From an uncultured Lachnospiraceae bacterium (GTDB lineage Bacteria > Bacillota > Clostridia > Lachnospirales > Lachnospiraceae), in contig CASGVX010000015.1 in the NCBI GenBank assembly GCA_949346185.1, positions 1 to 15,021 on the forward strand: a stretch of DNA of 15,021 nt, in the 5' to 3' direction. Positions 1-7,460 of the stretch are shown here, piece after piece. Positions within the stretch are counted from its first letter, which is position 1. Each line of letters starts with the position of its first letter. A program made the translations under genes and the position numbers. Below the pieces are notes generated by a model. It did not search any database. It was given only the letters and a program-made list of their open reading frames with translations, and was not told the origin of the DNA.

Positions 1-2025
1 CATGCCAATGCCGGTATCCTTGATTTGGAAATCATAGGAGGCGCAGCCATCTGGCGCATTTCCTTTCTGCAGGATGCGGACGCTTACGATGCCGCCGGGC
101 TTGGTGAACTTCATGGCATTGCTCAGCAGATTCAGAAATACCTGATTCAGCCTCAGCTTATCACATAAAATATGTTCATTTATGATATCAGCAGTATCAA
201 TATAAAACTCCAGTTGCTTTGACGTGATGTCTGACTGCACGATGGTCTTTAAATCATGCATTATTTCTGGCAGGGATGTCTCTTTTTCCTCAATTTTTAC
301 TTTGCCACTCTCGATGCGGCTCATATCCAGGACATCATTGATCAGGCTTAGGAGGTGATTGCTGGATGTAGAAATCTTTGACAAATAACTCTGAACCTGC
401 TCTTTGTTGTCAATATGGGTTGCCGCAAGAGATGTGAACCCGATAATGGCATTCATGGGGGTCCGGATGTCGTGAGACATATTATTAAGGAATGTTGTCT
501 TGGCATGGTTGGCATGCTGTGCCGCATCCAGCGCATCCTGAAGATCCTTTGTCTGTTGTTCCAGCCTCGCTCCCATTTTTTTCTCATCGTCAATATCCAC
601 AAATAATCCGACAAAAGTAATGGGCGAGCCGTCCTCCCGCCGGGACAGGCGGCCGGCTGCATGAAACCATCTCAAGCCATTGTTTTTGGTATAAAGCTGG
701 TATTGTACATCATATGTTTTTTCGCCCGTATAATCCTTCACCGTACTCCAGTATTCTTTTATGGTCTGTTCTTTATCTTCCTCATATAACAAATCGGACC
801 AGGATTCCAGCTTGTTAGGGAAATCCTCTTCATTTTCATATCCCAGCATTTTTCTAAAGACATCGGACCAAGTACAGGAGATTAGTTCTGATTTGTCATT
901 GAACTCCATGCTCCAGAAACCTGACTGCATTGCCGCATGGATATTGTCCATTGCCATCTGCTCTCGCTCAACCTGGGCATAAGCTGCCCTGATTCGGTTT
1001 CCGTCTGCCTTTTCCTGTTCCAAAAGAAATTCAGCATTTTTTCTGGACTGATAGATTAATGCAAGAAATACTAAACACATCACAATCACTGTGATGGTGA
1101 TCTGGATGATTCCTCGGTTCATAATTCCTGAACTGATGGAACTAATCTGTCTGCTGATCACATTATCTTGGATTAGTATCGTCAGCATCCAGTTCGTGTC
1201 CTCGATGGGAACATAGCAAAGTTCCTCCTGGGAATCATGCTGTCTGAAAGAAAGATGGCCTGATTGTTTGTTTTCAAAGTCTTCCTTTATTTGACCAAAG
1301 CTGTGATCCTGATCTATATCGGCTCCTTTCAACGCAGAAAACAGGTTTTCGCCCGCCTTTACATTTCCAAAGTCTTCATTTGTAAGACTTTCGCCATTGC
1401 GGTAATACAGGTTGCAAAAGGTTTCGTCATTCGTTGTCTGCAGCATCAGGGCACTGAACATATCATCTAAATTGAGCTGAATAAAACAGGCGTTGATCCT
1501 CAAATTCTGAATGGCAAGGTCTTTCACGGGAACTGCCAGGACAACCTGCTTTTTCGCTTTGGATAGATTTGCTGTGGTGATGAATGGTTCCGTTATTCTG
1601 CCGGATAGGAAAGGATATCTGCTAAGATCGGATGCGGTACTGTGTTCTGTATAAACGATTCCGTTATCGTCTACCAGCGCAAACGTATCCATTCCATACA
1701 GCTTTTTAATCATTCCCAGATAGTTGCGCATGGCTGTCTGGGATTCCAGATTGGCATCTTTCAGCATGGCCAGCGCATTGTCTATGTATGTAAAATTATT
1801 TTTTAGTTCCTCTGAAACCACTTGGGCTCTCCGCCCTGCCAGTTCTTCCAGATAGAATCCGCTGACCCTGCTTGCCGCCTCTCTGGCACCGGTCTTTGCG
1901 CTATTCAATACCCAGACCGTTGTGATAAGAAGAATAACTGCAATAATGATTCCCCCCAATACAGCAGATGCAATGGTTTTGTTTTTCTGTATTTTGTTTA
2001 TTTCGTTATATTGTGACTGACCCAT
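1..2025 (-). CDS. Membrane sensor histidine kinase (extracytoplasmic sensor, PAS, HisKA, partial HATPase), 3' end outside window
   Basis: One open frame of 675 codons runs from 2025 to the left edge without a stop, so the C-terminus is missing. It starts with a membrane helix at about residues 18-40. An extracytoplasmic Cache-like sensor region of about 260 residues follows, then a second helix (about 305-327) and a PAS-like domain (about 350-480, ending GLFVDIDDEKK). The HisKA H-box reads MSHDIRTPMNAIIGF, with the likely phosphorylated His at residue 518. The N box is NLLSNAMKFT, and the frame ends inside the G1 box (DTGIGM). The start at 2025 has GAGG seven bases upstream. An in-frame ATG at 2040 overlaps that site and is less likely. 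Family knowledge says such kinases autophosphorylate and pass phosphate to a response regulator. A C-terminal receiver domain is common in this architecture but cannot be seen here. No cognate regulator lies in the window, and the ligand is unknown. Confidence 0.93.
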   Translation of the reverse strand, partial: MGQSQYNEINKIQKNKTIASAVLGGIIIAVILLITTVWVLNSAKTGAREAASRVSGFYLEELAGRRAQVVSEELKNNFTYIDNALAMLKDANLESQTAMRNYLGMIKKLYGMDTFALVDDNGIVYTEHSTASDLSRYPFLSGRITEPFITTANLSKAKKQVVLAVPVKDLAIQNLRINACFIQLNLDDMFSALMLQTTNDETFCNLYYRNGESLTNEDFGNVKAGENLFSALKGADIDQDHSFGQIKEDFENKQSGHLSFRQHDSQEELCYVPIEDTNWMLTILIQDNVISRQISSISSGIMNRGIIQITITVIVMCLVFLALIYQSRKNAEFLLEQEKADGNRIRAAYAQVEREQMAMDNIHAAMQSGFWSMEFNDKSELISCTWSDVFRKMLGYENEEDFPNKLESWSDLLYEEDKEQTIKEYWSTVKDYTGEKTYDVQYQLYTKNNGLRWFHAAGRLSRREDGSPITFVGLFVDIDDEKKMGARLEQQTKDLQDALDAAQHANHAKTTFLNNMSHDIRTPMNAIIGFTSLAATHIDNKEQVQSYLSKISTSSNHLLSLINDVLDMSRIESGKVKIEEKETSLPEIMHDLKTIVQSDITSKQLEFYIDTADIINEHILCDKLRLNQVFLNLLSNAMKFTKPGGIVSVRILQKGNAPDGCASYDFQIKDTGIGM

Positions 2026-2040
2026 TTTCAAACCTCGCAT

Positions 2041-2395
2041 TTCTTAATTAGTTTCCCATTGTCAATTCATCCCAAAGCAATGATTTCCTATTACTATCGA
2101 AAATAGCAATATTAAAAGTGGGTTCGGGTTGATCCGTTGAGTGTTTCCATTATACCGCAAACCATATTATCTGTCATTTACTTTTTCATCAATGTCGTTT
2201 CCAAACTAGTACAACGAATATGTCAAAGACTTAGTTTTCGTCGCACTAGATGAACGCTGCTATTCAAAGTCGATTGCGAATAGTAACAGATGAACTATTG
2301 CAATTTCTAAAATATTTACTTGCCAATTATGGGCAAGTGTGGTAACATACCCTTTGTTGGCAGATGTAAATCTGTCTCGGTCAATAAAAAAGGGC
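2041..2395. other. Non-coding spacer between kinase and tRNA promoter, with inverted repeats
   Basis: About 355 AT-rich bases contain no credible gene. Three imperfect inverted repeats are visible. Positions 2089-2097 pair with 2103-2111 (one mismatch, 5-base loop). Positions 2273-2284 (ATTGCGAATAGT) pair with 2294-2304 (ACTATTGCAAT) with one bulged base. Positions 2319-2324 (CTTGCC) pair with 2332-2337 (GGCAAG). The first two could be operators for the kinase gene, whose promoter must lie here on the minus strand, but I see no convincing -35/-10 pair for it. None is followed by a T-run long enough to call a terminator. Confidence 0.4.
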
Positions 2396-2424
2396 TTGCA
2401 TTTTTTGGCAAGTTAGGATATAAT
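2396..2424 (+). promoter_or_regulatory. Sigma-A-type promoter of the tRNA-Thr/tRNA-Gly operon
   Basis: The -35 box TTGCAT (2396-2401) and the perfect -10 box TATAAT (2419-2424) are separated by 17 bases. The -10 ends 14 bases before the tRNA-Thr 5' end, which fits a short 5' leader removed by RNase P. Confidence 0.8.
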
Positions 2425-2438
2425 ATTGACTGTTGAGT

Positions 2439-2511
2439 GCTGCTATGGCTCAGGTGGTAGAGCGTCGCCTTGGTAAGGCGGAGGTCACGGGTTCAAATCC
2501 CGTTAGCAGCT
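2439..2511 (+). tRNA. tRNA-Thr (anticodon GGT)
   Basis: This 73-base cloverleaf has acceptor arm GCTGCTA/TAGCAGC and anticodon stem TCGCC/GGCGG around loop TTGGTAA, with anticodon GGT at 2472-2474. The T stem is ACGGG/CCCGT with loop TTCAAAT. The discriminator base is T, and CCA is not encoded. It is the first gene of a two-tRNA transcript and reads ACC (and ACU by wobble). Confidence 0.96.
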
Positions 2512-2536
2512 TTGAAGCGGGAAGATTTTGTATTAT

Positions 2537-2607
2537 GCAGCTGTAGTACATCGGTAGTATATCAGCTTCCCAAGCTGAGGAGGCGGGTTCGACTCCCGTC
2601 AGCTGCT
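2537..2607 (+). tRNA. tRNA-Gly (anticodon CCC)
   Basis: This 71-base cloverleaf has acceptor arm GCAGCTG/CAGCTGC and anticodon stem TCAGC/GCTGA around loop TTCCCAA, with anticodon CCC. The T arm is GCGGG/CCCGT with loop TTCGACT, allowing one G-T pair. CCA is not encoded. It lies 25 bases after tRNA-Thr, so the two are probably cotranscribed and end at the hairpin at 2626. It decodes GGG. Confidence 0.95.
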
Positions 2608-2625
2608 TTGTAATAAAAGTTCAGG

Positions 2626-2662
2626 CAAGCATAGCACGGAATACCGTGTTATGCTTGTTTTT
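2626..2662 (+). terminator. Rho-independent terminator of the tRNA operon
   Basis: A 14-base-pair stem (CAAGCATAGCACGG at 2626-2639 with CCGTGTTATGCTTG at 2644-2657, one G-T pair) closes an AATA loop and is followed by TTTTT. It lies 18 bases after tRNA-Gly. Confidence 0.9.
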
Positions 2663-2740
2663 GAATGGATGTGTACTGACGCGTTCATCCGACTTGTCGA
2701 TGTGTAATTATCCATCGTAGTTTTATCAAATATAAACATG

Positions 2741-3133
2741 TCAGTATACTAGAAGGAATGCGCTGCCGGATAGGAGCCGGCAAACGTAGTAGAGGATCGA
2801 GGTCAGTCCGATTCCGATGCAGATGGGCAGGAATAGGGGCGGCTCTTTTTGGAAAAAATAGCGAAATATGCAATAATATATGACGAGAGGGAGCCAGAGG
2901 AAAATCATGGCATGGCATTGGACTGCCCGGTCGAACCGGCAATGGAATAATGCCTTGAATGCCCTAGTCATTCCGCATCCCGGGCAGGGAAAGTGAAGAA
3001 GGATGGCAACGGGGCAGGGAGTGCGGAAAAAATAATTGCTAATCATGAGATAGAGCAGCGCCAGTACGGCAGCCAGCCAGAAACGCTGGATGTCTGCCAG
3101 CAGCTGTTTGCATAGGGAATGTAATTTATTCAT
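2741..3133 (-). CDS. DUF2752 family small membrane protein
   Basis: This 130-residue protein carries the hallmark of DUF2752, HFPCPGCGMTRAF, with Cys50 and Cys53 in a CPGCGMTR motif. Hydrophobic segments lie at about 18-33, 75-93 and 98-120, so it should sit in the cytoplasmic membrane with the cysteines near one face. The molecular function of the family is not established; the paired cysteines suggest metal or redox chemistry, which is inference. The ATG at 3133 has no adjacent ribosome binding site. Instead it overlaps (ATGA) the stop of a five-codon leader ORF starting at 3147, and the only good Shine-Dalgarno (AAAGGAG, 3174-3168) lies upstream of a hairpin before that leader. Translation may therefore be coupled. 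The gene is divergent from the DUF1858 gene and ends 78 bases past the tRNA terminator. Confidence 0.85.
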   Translation of the reverse strand: MNKLHSLCKQLLADIQRFWLAAVLALLYLMISNYFFRTPCPVAILLHFPCPGCGMTRAFKALFHCRFDRAVQCHAMIFLWLPLVIYYCIFRYFFQKEPPLFLPICIGIGLTSILYYVCRLLSGSAFLLVY

Positions 3134-3147
3134 ACGCCGTGTTCCAT
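3130..3147 (-). CDS. Possible five-codon leader ORF (MEHGV) coupled to the DUF2752 gene
   Basis: On the minus strand ATG at 3147 opens MEHGV and closes with TGA at 3132-3130, overlapping the DUF2752 ATG by four bases (ATGA). The strong Shine-Dalgarno AAAGGAG (3174-3168) is too far away in linear sequence. The 18-base hairpin between them would bring it close to this ATG if folded. Translation of the peptide is inference. Confidence 0.35.
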   Translation of the reverse strand: MEHGV

Positions 3148-3148
3148 T

Positions 3149-3166
3149 GTTACTGTAAATAGTAAC
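3149..3166. promoter_or_regulatory. Perfect inverted repeat GTTACT-N6-AGTAAC in the divergent intergenic region
   Basis: Six-base arms (GTTACT 3149-3154, AGTAAC 3161-3166) flank GTAAAT. The repeat lies between the divergent DUF2752 and DUF1858 genes, so it could be a dimeric regulator site serving both. In the minus-strand RNA it would instead form a hairpin between the Shine-Dalgarno and the leader ATG. The sequence does not decide between these roles. Confidence 0.5.
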
Positions 3167-3207
3167 GCTCCTTTCGTTCTGTCAGGGAATGTAAGATTAT
3201 TATGCTT

Positions 3208-3215
3208 ATTATACT
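3208..3215. promoter_or_regulatory. Overlapping divergent -10-like boxes
   Basis: TATAAT on the minus strand (3213-3208) and TATACT on the plus strand (3210-3215) overlap between the divergent DUF2752 and DUF1858 genes. The matching -35 boxes are poor (TTTCTC at 3236-3231 for the minus direction, nothing clear for plus), so these are candidate promoters only. Confidence 0.35.
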
Positions 3216-3237
3216 ATAGAGAGGGGAAAAGAGAAAT

Positions 3238-3438
3238 ATGGTGATTACAAAATATTCACTGATTGGGGCGATTCTGCAATATTATCCCTCGGCGTCACAG
3301 TGTTTTGAGGAGATGGGGATGCACTGCGTATCCTGCCATCTGTCTCCCAGAGAGACGTTAGAGCAGGCTTGCGCCACCCATCAATGTGATTTGGAGGAGA
3401 TGATTGGGAAACTGGATCGGTGCATTAATGGAGAGTAA
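3238..3438 (+). CDS. DUF1858 / hybrid-cluster-protein-associated redox disulfide domain protein
   Basis: This 66-residue single-domain protein matches the DUF1858 pattern: a short helical start, then MGMHCVSCHLS with Cys30 and Cys33 in a CxxC, followed by a helical ETLEQACATH segment. Related domains form the N-terminus of ScdA/RIC-type iron-sulfur repair proteins or stand alone beside hybrid cluster proteins. The CxxC is thought to act in redox or nitrosative stress chemistry, but the standalone protein is not well characterised. A GAGGGG site lies upstream of the ATG. It is 40 bases ahead of the MIF-like gene and probably cotranscribed with it. No hybrid cluster protein gene is present in the window. 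Confidence 0.88.
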   Translation: MVITKYSLIGAILQYYPSASQCFEEMGMHCVSCHLSPRETLEQACATHQCDLEEMIGKLDRCINGE

Positions 3439-3478
3439 CAGCAACTATTGCTATTATATTAACAGGAGGTAAGAGGAT

Positions 3479-3823
3479 ATGCCATTTATTAATTCTAAAG
3501 TGAGTGTGGACATGAGCCGGGAGAAGAAGGAGAAGGTGAAGAAGAGGCTGGGAGAGGCAATCACCTTGGTGCCGGGGAAATCAGAAAACTGGCTGATGGT
3601 GGGCTTTGAGGATGGCTGTGATTTGTATTTTCAGGGCAATCAGGATGGCCCTGCCGCATTTGTGGAGGTAAAGATTTATGGGGGAGCGACCGGGGATGTG
3701 TTTAATCAGCTGACGGGAGCGATCTGCCAGATTATGACGGAGGAATTGGGGATTCCATCTAACCGCACGTACGTGAAGTACGAGGAGGTGGAGCATTGGG
3801 GCTGGAATGGATCGAATTTTTAG
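3479..3823 (+). CDS. MIF / tautomerase superfamily protein
   Basis: At 114 residues this is the usual length for the macrophage migration inhibitory factor family. Pro2, which becomes the N-terminal catalytic base after Met removal, is present (MPFINSKV). So are an active-site-like Lys in the PGKSENWLM segment and the C-terminal GWNGSNF that mirrors GWN-S-F of MIF. Family members form trimers and catalyse keto-enol tautomerisation of phenylpyruvate-like compounds, though the physiological substrate in bacteria is generally unknown. The CxxC of animal MIF is absent; only Cys residues in GCDLYF and GAICQI are seen. An AGGAGG site precedes the ATG. It sits between the DUF1858 and ABC-class ATPase genes, on the same strand. 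Confidence 0.93.
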   Translation: MPFINSKVSVDMSREKKEKVKKRLGEAITLVPGKSENWLMVGFEDGCDLYFQGNQDGPAAFVEVKIYGGATGDVFNQLTGAICQIMTEELGIPSNRTYVKYEEVEHWGWNGSNF

Positions 3824-3962
3824 GCCGATGAAATGAAGTTATGGATAGCCTGACGCAGAATGCGGTTGCTGCAAATGGTAACAGTACATGGAAAGTTTGT
3901 GCCTGCGCTGCGACACAAACATTGTAATATGCACAGAAAGCAGTGCAGAAATGAGGAAAATC

Positions 3963-5642
3963 ATGAATCAGTTACAGAGACAGTTGAGGAATATTGATCA
4001 TAGGGGATACCCTGCTTATAAGGACTTGAAGGGAAGATATCATTTTCAAAAATACACTTTGCATATCGAGCATGTACAGGGGGATCCCTTTGCTTCTCCT
4101 TCTAATCTCAGCGTGGAGATTAAGGGCAATGTGGCGGGATTTCCTAAGGAATATTATGAAGAGTGCCATCGCAGGGTGGCATTGCAGGATTATCTTCTCC
4201 GAGGCTTTGCCAGAGGGCTGGATAAGATTAGCTTTCAGGCGAAAGGTTCCGGGAAGAGCGGCCTGGTGGCGGCGAGCCATCCCGGACAGGAGATATTGGA
4301 GAGGAGTGCATGTCACATTGATCAGAGCAGTGGCGACGTGCTGTTTCGGTTTGTAGTGGGATTTCCTGCAAGGGGCCGGTCTATCGCAGCCGGGGAGCTG
4401 GAGAAGATTTTATTCCAGCTTCTTCCGCCGGTGGTGGGGAAGCAGGGGATCTATACCAGCCTGCCGGAGAAGAAGGTCAGGGACGTGATAGAATTGGCAG
4501 ATGACCAGAAGGCTCTTCGGGAGGAGATGGCGGCACAGGGGCTGGTGGCATTTGTGGCTAATGGTTCCATCTTGCCAAGAGAGAGCGGCGTTTCTGAAAG
4601 GCCCATGCGGGATGCCATTCCCTTCCGGTCGCCTGCATCTATGGAAGTGACCATTTCTCTGCCCCACAAGGGGGAATGCAAGGGCATGGGGATTAAAAAG
4701 GGCGTTACCTTGATTGTGGGTGGCGGTTACCACGGTAAGTCCACGCTGCTCCAGACTTTGGAGAAATCCGTGTACCCTCATATTTCTGGTGATGGAAGAG
4801 AATACATAGCCACAGAGGCTACAGGTATGAAAATCCGGGCGGAGGACGGCAGGAGCGTGTGCAGGGAAAATATCAGCTTGTTTATCCGTAATCTTCCCAA
4901 TGGAAAGGATACTTCTGATTTCTCTACGCTGGATGCCAGCGGCTCTACCTCCCAGGCCACCAATACCATGGAGGCGTTGGAGACGGGGAGCAAGCTGCTG
5001 CTGATTGATGAGGATACCAGCGCTACCAATTTCATGATTCGCGACGAATTGATGGAACAGGTGATTGCGGCAGAGGAAGAGCCTATCGTGCCATTTATCA
5101 AGCGGGTGGGGGAACTCTATCAGCAGAAGGATGTCTCTACGATTTTGGTAGTGGGCAGCTGCGGCGCATTTTTCCATGTGGCGGATACTGTGATTCAGAT
5201 GGAGAAATATCTGCCGAAAGAAATTACTCAGGCTGCTAGGGAGAAAGCCAAGGCATTTCCGCTGGCATATGAACCAGACGATGTGGCCATTGATTATGGT
5301 CAGAGCAGAAAGGTCCGTCTGCCAAGGGCGGAGGATAGGACGAAGATCAAGGTTATGGGTACCGATGGATTTTCTTATAATAAGCGGCAGGTGGATTTGC
5401 GATATCTGGAGCAGATTACGGATGGAGAGCAGATGCTTGCCATTGCCAAATGCTTGGAATACTTGGAAAAGAAGTTCGGCGGGAAGGAAATGGAATTGTC
5501 GGCACTCCTTCGGGAGGCGGAGCGGTTATTGGAAAAGCAGGGCGTGGCCGGCCTGTGCGAACGGGGCAGTGTGCCGAATATGGCGATGCCCAGAAAATTA
5601 GAAATTAGCGGTTGCATTAACCGTTACATTAAGTGTAAGTAA
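3963..5642 (+). CDS. Predicted ATPase of the ABC class (COG3044 type)
   Basis: The 559-residue protein belongs to the family of standalone ABC-class ATPases of unknown role. Its N-terminal region includes the typical HRGYPAYKDLKGRY segment, and the NTPase core follows. Walker A is GGGYHGKSTLL (Gly253 to Lys259). A signature-like segment SGSTSQATN is visible, and Walker B is LLLIDEDTSATNFMIRD. No membrane segment or transporter partner is seen, so it is probably cytosolic and not a transport component. I chose the ATG at 3963 because GAGGAAA lies six bases upstream and the protein then begins MNQLQRQL. The open frame extends in-frame to an ATG at 3888, adding 25 residues with no ribosome site. 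It ends 12 bases before the next gene, so an operon is likely. The substrate is unknown. Confidence 0.9.
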   Translation: MNQLQRQLRNIDHRGYPAYKDLKGRYHFQKYTLHIEHVQGDPFASPSNLSVEIKGNVAGFPKEYYEECHRRVALQDYLLRGFARGLDKISFQAKGSGKSGLVAASHPGQEILERSACHIDQSSGDVLFRFVVGFPARGRSIAAGELEKILFQLLPPVVGKQGIYTSLPEKKVRDVIELADDQKALREEMAAQGLVAFVANGSILPRESGVSERPMRDAIPFRSPASMEVTISLPHKGECKGMGIKKGVTLIVGGGYHGKSTLLQTLEKSVYPHISGDGREYIATEATGMKIRAEDGRSVCRENISLFIRNLPNGKDTSDFSTLDASGSTSQATNTMEALETGSKLLLIDEDTSATNFMIRDELMEQVIAAEEEPIVPFIKRVGELYQQKDVSTILVVGSCGAFFHVADTVIQMEKYLPKEITQAAREKAKAFPLAYEPDDVAIDYGQSRKVRLPRAEDRTKIKVMGTDGFSYNKRQVDLRYLEQITDGEQMLAIAKCLEYLEKKFGGKEMELSALLREAERLLEKQGVAGLCERGSVPNMAMPRKLEISGCINRYIKCK

Positions 5643-5654
5643 GGGAGGATACCT

Positions 5655-7337
5655 ATGGATATAAAATGGCGCAAAGCAATTTTATCCCTTGCGTGTGCTG
5701 CGTCTGTGCTGTTTGGCGCAGTGGGTGCGAAAGCGGAAGCGATACATGAGAAAGATTTGGAAGATTATATTTTGTCTCAGATGACTTTGGCCCATGTCAC
5801 CGGGATGAGCATATCGATTGTAAGTTCTGAGAAGGAATTGTACTGCGCGGCCTATGGTGCGGCGGAGAAGACGACGAAGGACTATATATTAGGAGATTTG
5901 AGCAAGTCCTTCACTGCGGCGGCTATCATGCGGCTGGCGGAGGATTCGGAACTTCGTCTGGAGGATCCGGTGGGGGATTATCTGCCGGAGTATCAGAAGA
6001 TTTCTGATGTGACGATCAAGGATTTGCTCCAGCATACTAGCGGCATTACCAAATACGAGGTGATGTCTGATATTCAGGCCAAGGGAACGAAGGGCTCCTT
6101 TTCCTATGCTAATGCCAATTATAATTTGTTGGGCAAGATTATCGAGGCGGTGACGGGAACCAGTTATATTGAGTATGTTTCTGACAATATTCTGGATCCG
6201 CTGGATATGGATTCCACTTATTCGTTGGAAAACATTTCTGGCCATGAGGGGGAGATGGTGAAGGGATTTCGGAATTATTTTGGCTTCCCCTTTGCTTATA
6301 AGAACGCATATGATGAAAAGGAAGACTGGAAGCAAGTGTCTTCCGGGTATCTGGTGTCCGATGTGAAAGATATGGGCAATTATTTGCGCATGTATTTGCA
6401 GGGAGGCGGGAAAGTGCTTTCCAAGAAGAGCGTAAAGACGATGCTTTCCCAAGGGATTTCTGTAGGTGACAATCAGGACATCAGAGAGGAGATTGTGGAT
6501 GCAGAGGCCAAGTATGCCATGGGCTGGGTTGAAAAGGAAGTAGGCGGGGAGAGGATGCTGTACCACACGGGCAGCGTGGAAAATTATACCTCTGCCATGA
6601 TTTTATTGCCGGGGAAGGATTTAGGGATTTCCCTGATGTTTAATGGGGCAGACGCTCTTGCAGGGCAAAATTTAATCGAGCAGCTGGAGGCTGGGATTCT
6701 TGCCATCGAACTGGAGCAGAAGCCAAGTGGCGTGGACGGTCGGGCTTTCTATCTAAAGCATATCTCTGTGGATGTGGCGATGATTGTTCTGCTGCTGGGC
6801 GTCTGGGTTCCCATTTTCCTCATGGGATTTTGGAGGAAGAGGAGAAGGAATAATCTGTGGAGCCCGGTGGGGATTGGAATAGATGCGCTCGTGCATTTGG
6901 TGCTTCCAACGCTGCTTCTGATTATTATGTGGCAGGCGATGCCAATTATGTGGATGCGGAGATTCTATCCGGCAATCTATTATGTGTCTATGGCTGCCAT
7001 CGCCTCTCTTTATTTTGGAGCGGTCGTCAAGGCCATTGCCATGGTGATTTATGCGCTTAGAGGGTCGATAGAGGATGAGCAGACGGAGGAGATAGAACCT
7101 TCGGAGGAAAAAGGAAAAGAAGCCTCTCAGGAAATGTCTGCGGAGCCAGAGAAGGAGACAGAGGAACAGCAGTCTGACAAGAAGGAAGAAGAGCCTGCGG
7201 AGCCGGATAAGGAGACGAAGGAACAGCAGTCTGACGAGAAGGAAGAAGAGCCTGCGGAGCCGGATAAGGAGACGAAGGAACAGTCTGGCGAGAAGGAAGA
7301 GAAGGCTGTAGAGCCGGAGAAAGAGACGAAGGAATAG
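5655..7337 (+). CDS. Beta-lactamase-fold (serine hydrolase family) membrane protein, catalytic Ser apparently replaced by Asp
   Basis: A signal peptide (residues 1-28, AKA cleavage pattern) precedes a class C beta-lactamase/PBP4*-like domain (about 32-350). In relatives the catalytic motif is GS-x-SK-x-FTA. Here it reads LGDLSKSFTAAA, so position 81, the nucleophile of SxxK, is Asp while Lys84 is kept. The second motif YAN (Tyr151-Asn153) and the third motif HTG (His304-Gly306) are intact. Three membrane helices follow (about 373-393, 407-428, 440-464). The tail is a charged Glu/Lys/Gln repeat of about 90 residues, probably cytosolic. Known relatives are peptidases or esterases acting on peptidoglycan or small esters. 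This one may be a binding or regulatory pseudoenzyme. GGGAGG lies just upstream of the start. It follows the ABC-class ATPase by 12 bases and ends before the shared terminator. Confidence 0.88.
   Translation: MDIKWRKAILSLACAASVLFGAVGAKAEAIHEKDLEDYILSQMTLAHVTGMSISIVSSEKELYCAAYGAAEKTTKDYILGDLSKSFTAAAIMRLAEDSELRLEDPVGDYLPEYQKISDVTIKDLLQHTSGITKYEVMSDIQAKGTKGSFSYANANYNLLGKIIEAVTGTSYIEYVSDNILDPLDMDSTYSLENISGHEGEMVKGFRNYFGFPFAYKNAYDEKEDWKQVSSGYLVSDVKDMGNYLRMYLQGGGKVLSKKSVKTMLSQGISVGDNQDIREEIVDAEAKYAMGWVEKEVGGERMLYHTGSVENYTSAMILLPGKDLGISLMFNGADALAGQNLIEQLEAGILAIELEQKPSGVDGRAFYLKHISVDVAMIVLLLGVWVPIFLMGFWRKRRRNNLWSPVGIGIDALVHLVLPTLLLIIMWQAMPIMWMRRFYPAIYYVSMAAIASLYFGAVVKAIAMVIYALRGSIEDEQTEEIEPSEEKGKEASQEMSAEPEKETEEQQSDKKEEEPAEPDKETKEQQSDEKEEEPAEPDKETKEQSGEKEEKAVEPEKETKE
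7140..7337 (+). repeat. Tandem 57-bp repeats coding for the acidic tail of the serine hydrolase-like protein
   Basis: Copies lie at 7140-7196 (57 bp), 7197-7253 (57 bp) and 7254-7307 (54 bp, one CAG codon lost), with a partial fourth from 7308. Each encodes about 19 residues of the type AEPDKETKEQQSDEKEEEP. In the fourth copy the codon equivalent to CAG is TAG, the stop. Repeat-like coding sequence continues past it (CTTGGCGAGAAG) to an in-frame TAA at 7368-7370. The array should be prone to copy-number change by slippage. Confidence 0.85.
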
Positions 7338-7421
7338 CTTGGCGAGAAGGCGGGCACAGACTGTCAGTAAGACTTCTCTGGCAAGGGGAATCCAAACGCT
7401 GACAAAAAGTCCGATATAGAT

Positions 7422-7458
7422 AAAAAAACCGAACTTACATGCTAAGTTCGGTTTTTTT
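7422..7458. terminator. Bidirectional rho-independent terminator between the hydrolase gene and tRNA-Trp
   Basis: A perfect 9-bp stem (CCGAACTTA 7429-7437 with TAAGTTCGG 7443-7451, loop CATGC) is flanked by A7 on the left and T7 on the right. It therefore has a U-run in either direction. It ends plus-strand transcription from the hydrolase operon and minus-strand transcription of tRNA-Trp, whose 3' end is three bases away. Confidence 0.92.
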
Positions 7459-7460
7459 GA

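Noticed and set aside
4410..5177. 255-codon open frame on the minus strand
   Set aside because: It lies wholly inside the ABC-class ATPase gene, whose Walker motifs prove the plus strand; the product is His/Arg-rich with no family likeness.
5889..6566. 225-codon open frame on the minus strand
   Set aside because: Shadow of the serine hydrolase-like gene; no ribosome site or recognisable domain.
7057..7395. Ser/Pro-rich open frames on the minus strand over the 57-bp repeats, and the idea of a CRISPR array
   Set aside because: The repeats are contiguous coding repeats of the hydrolase tail with no spacers; the reverse frames are open only because of the biased repeat composition.
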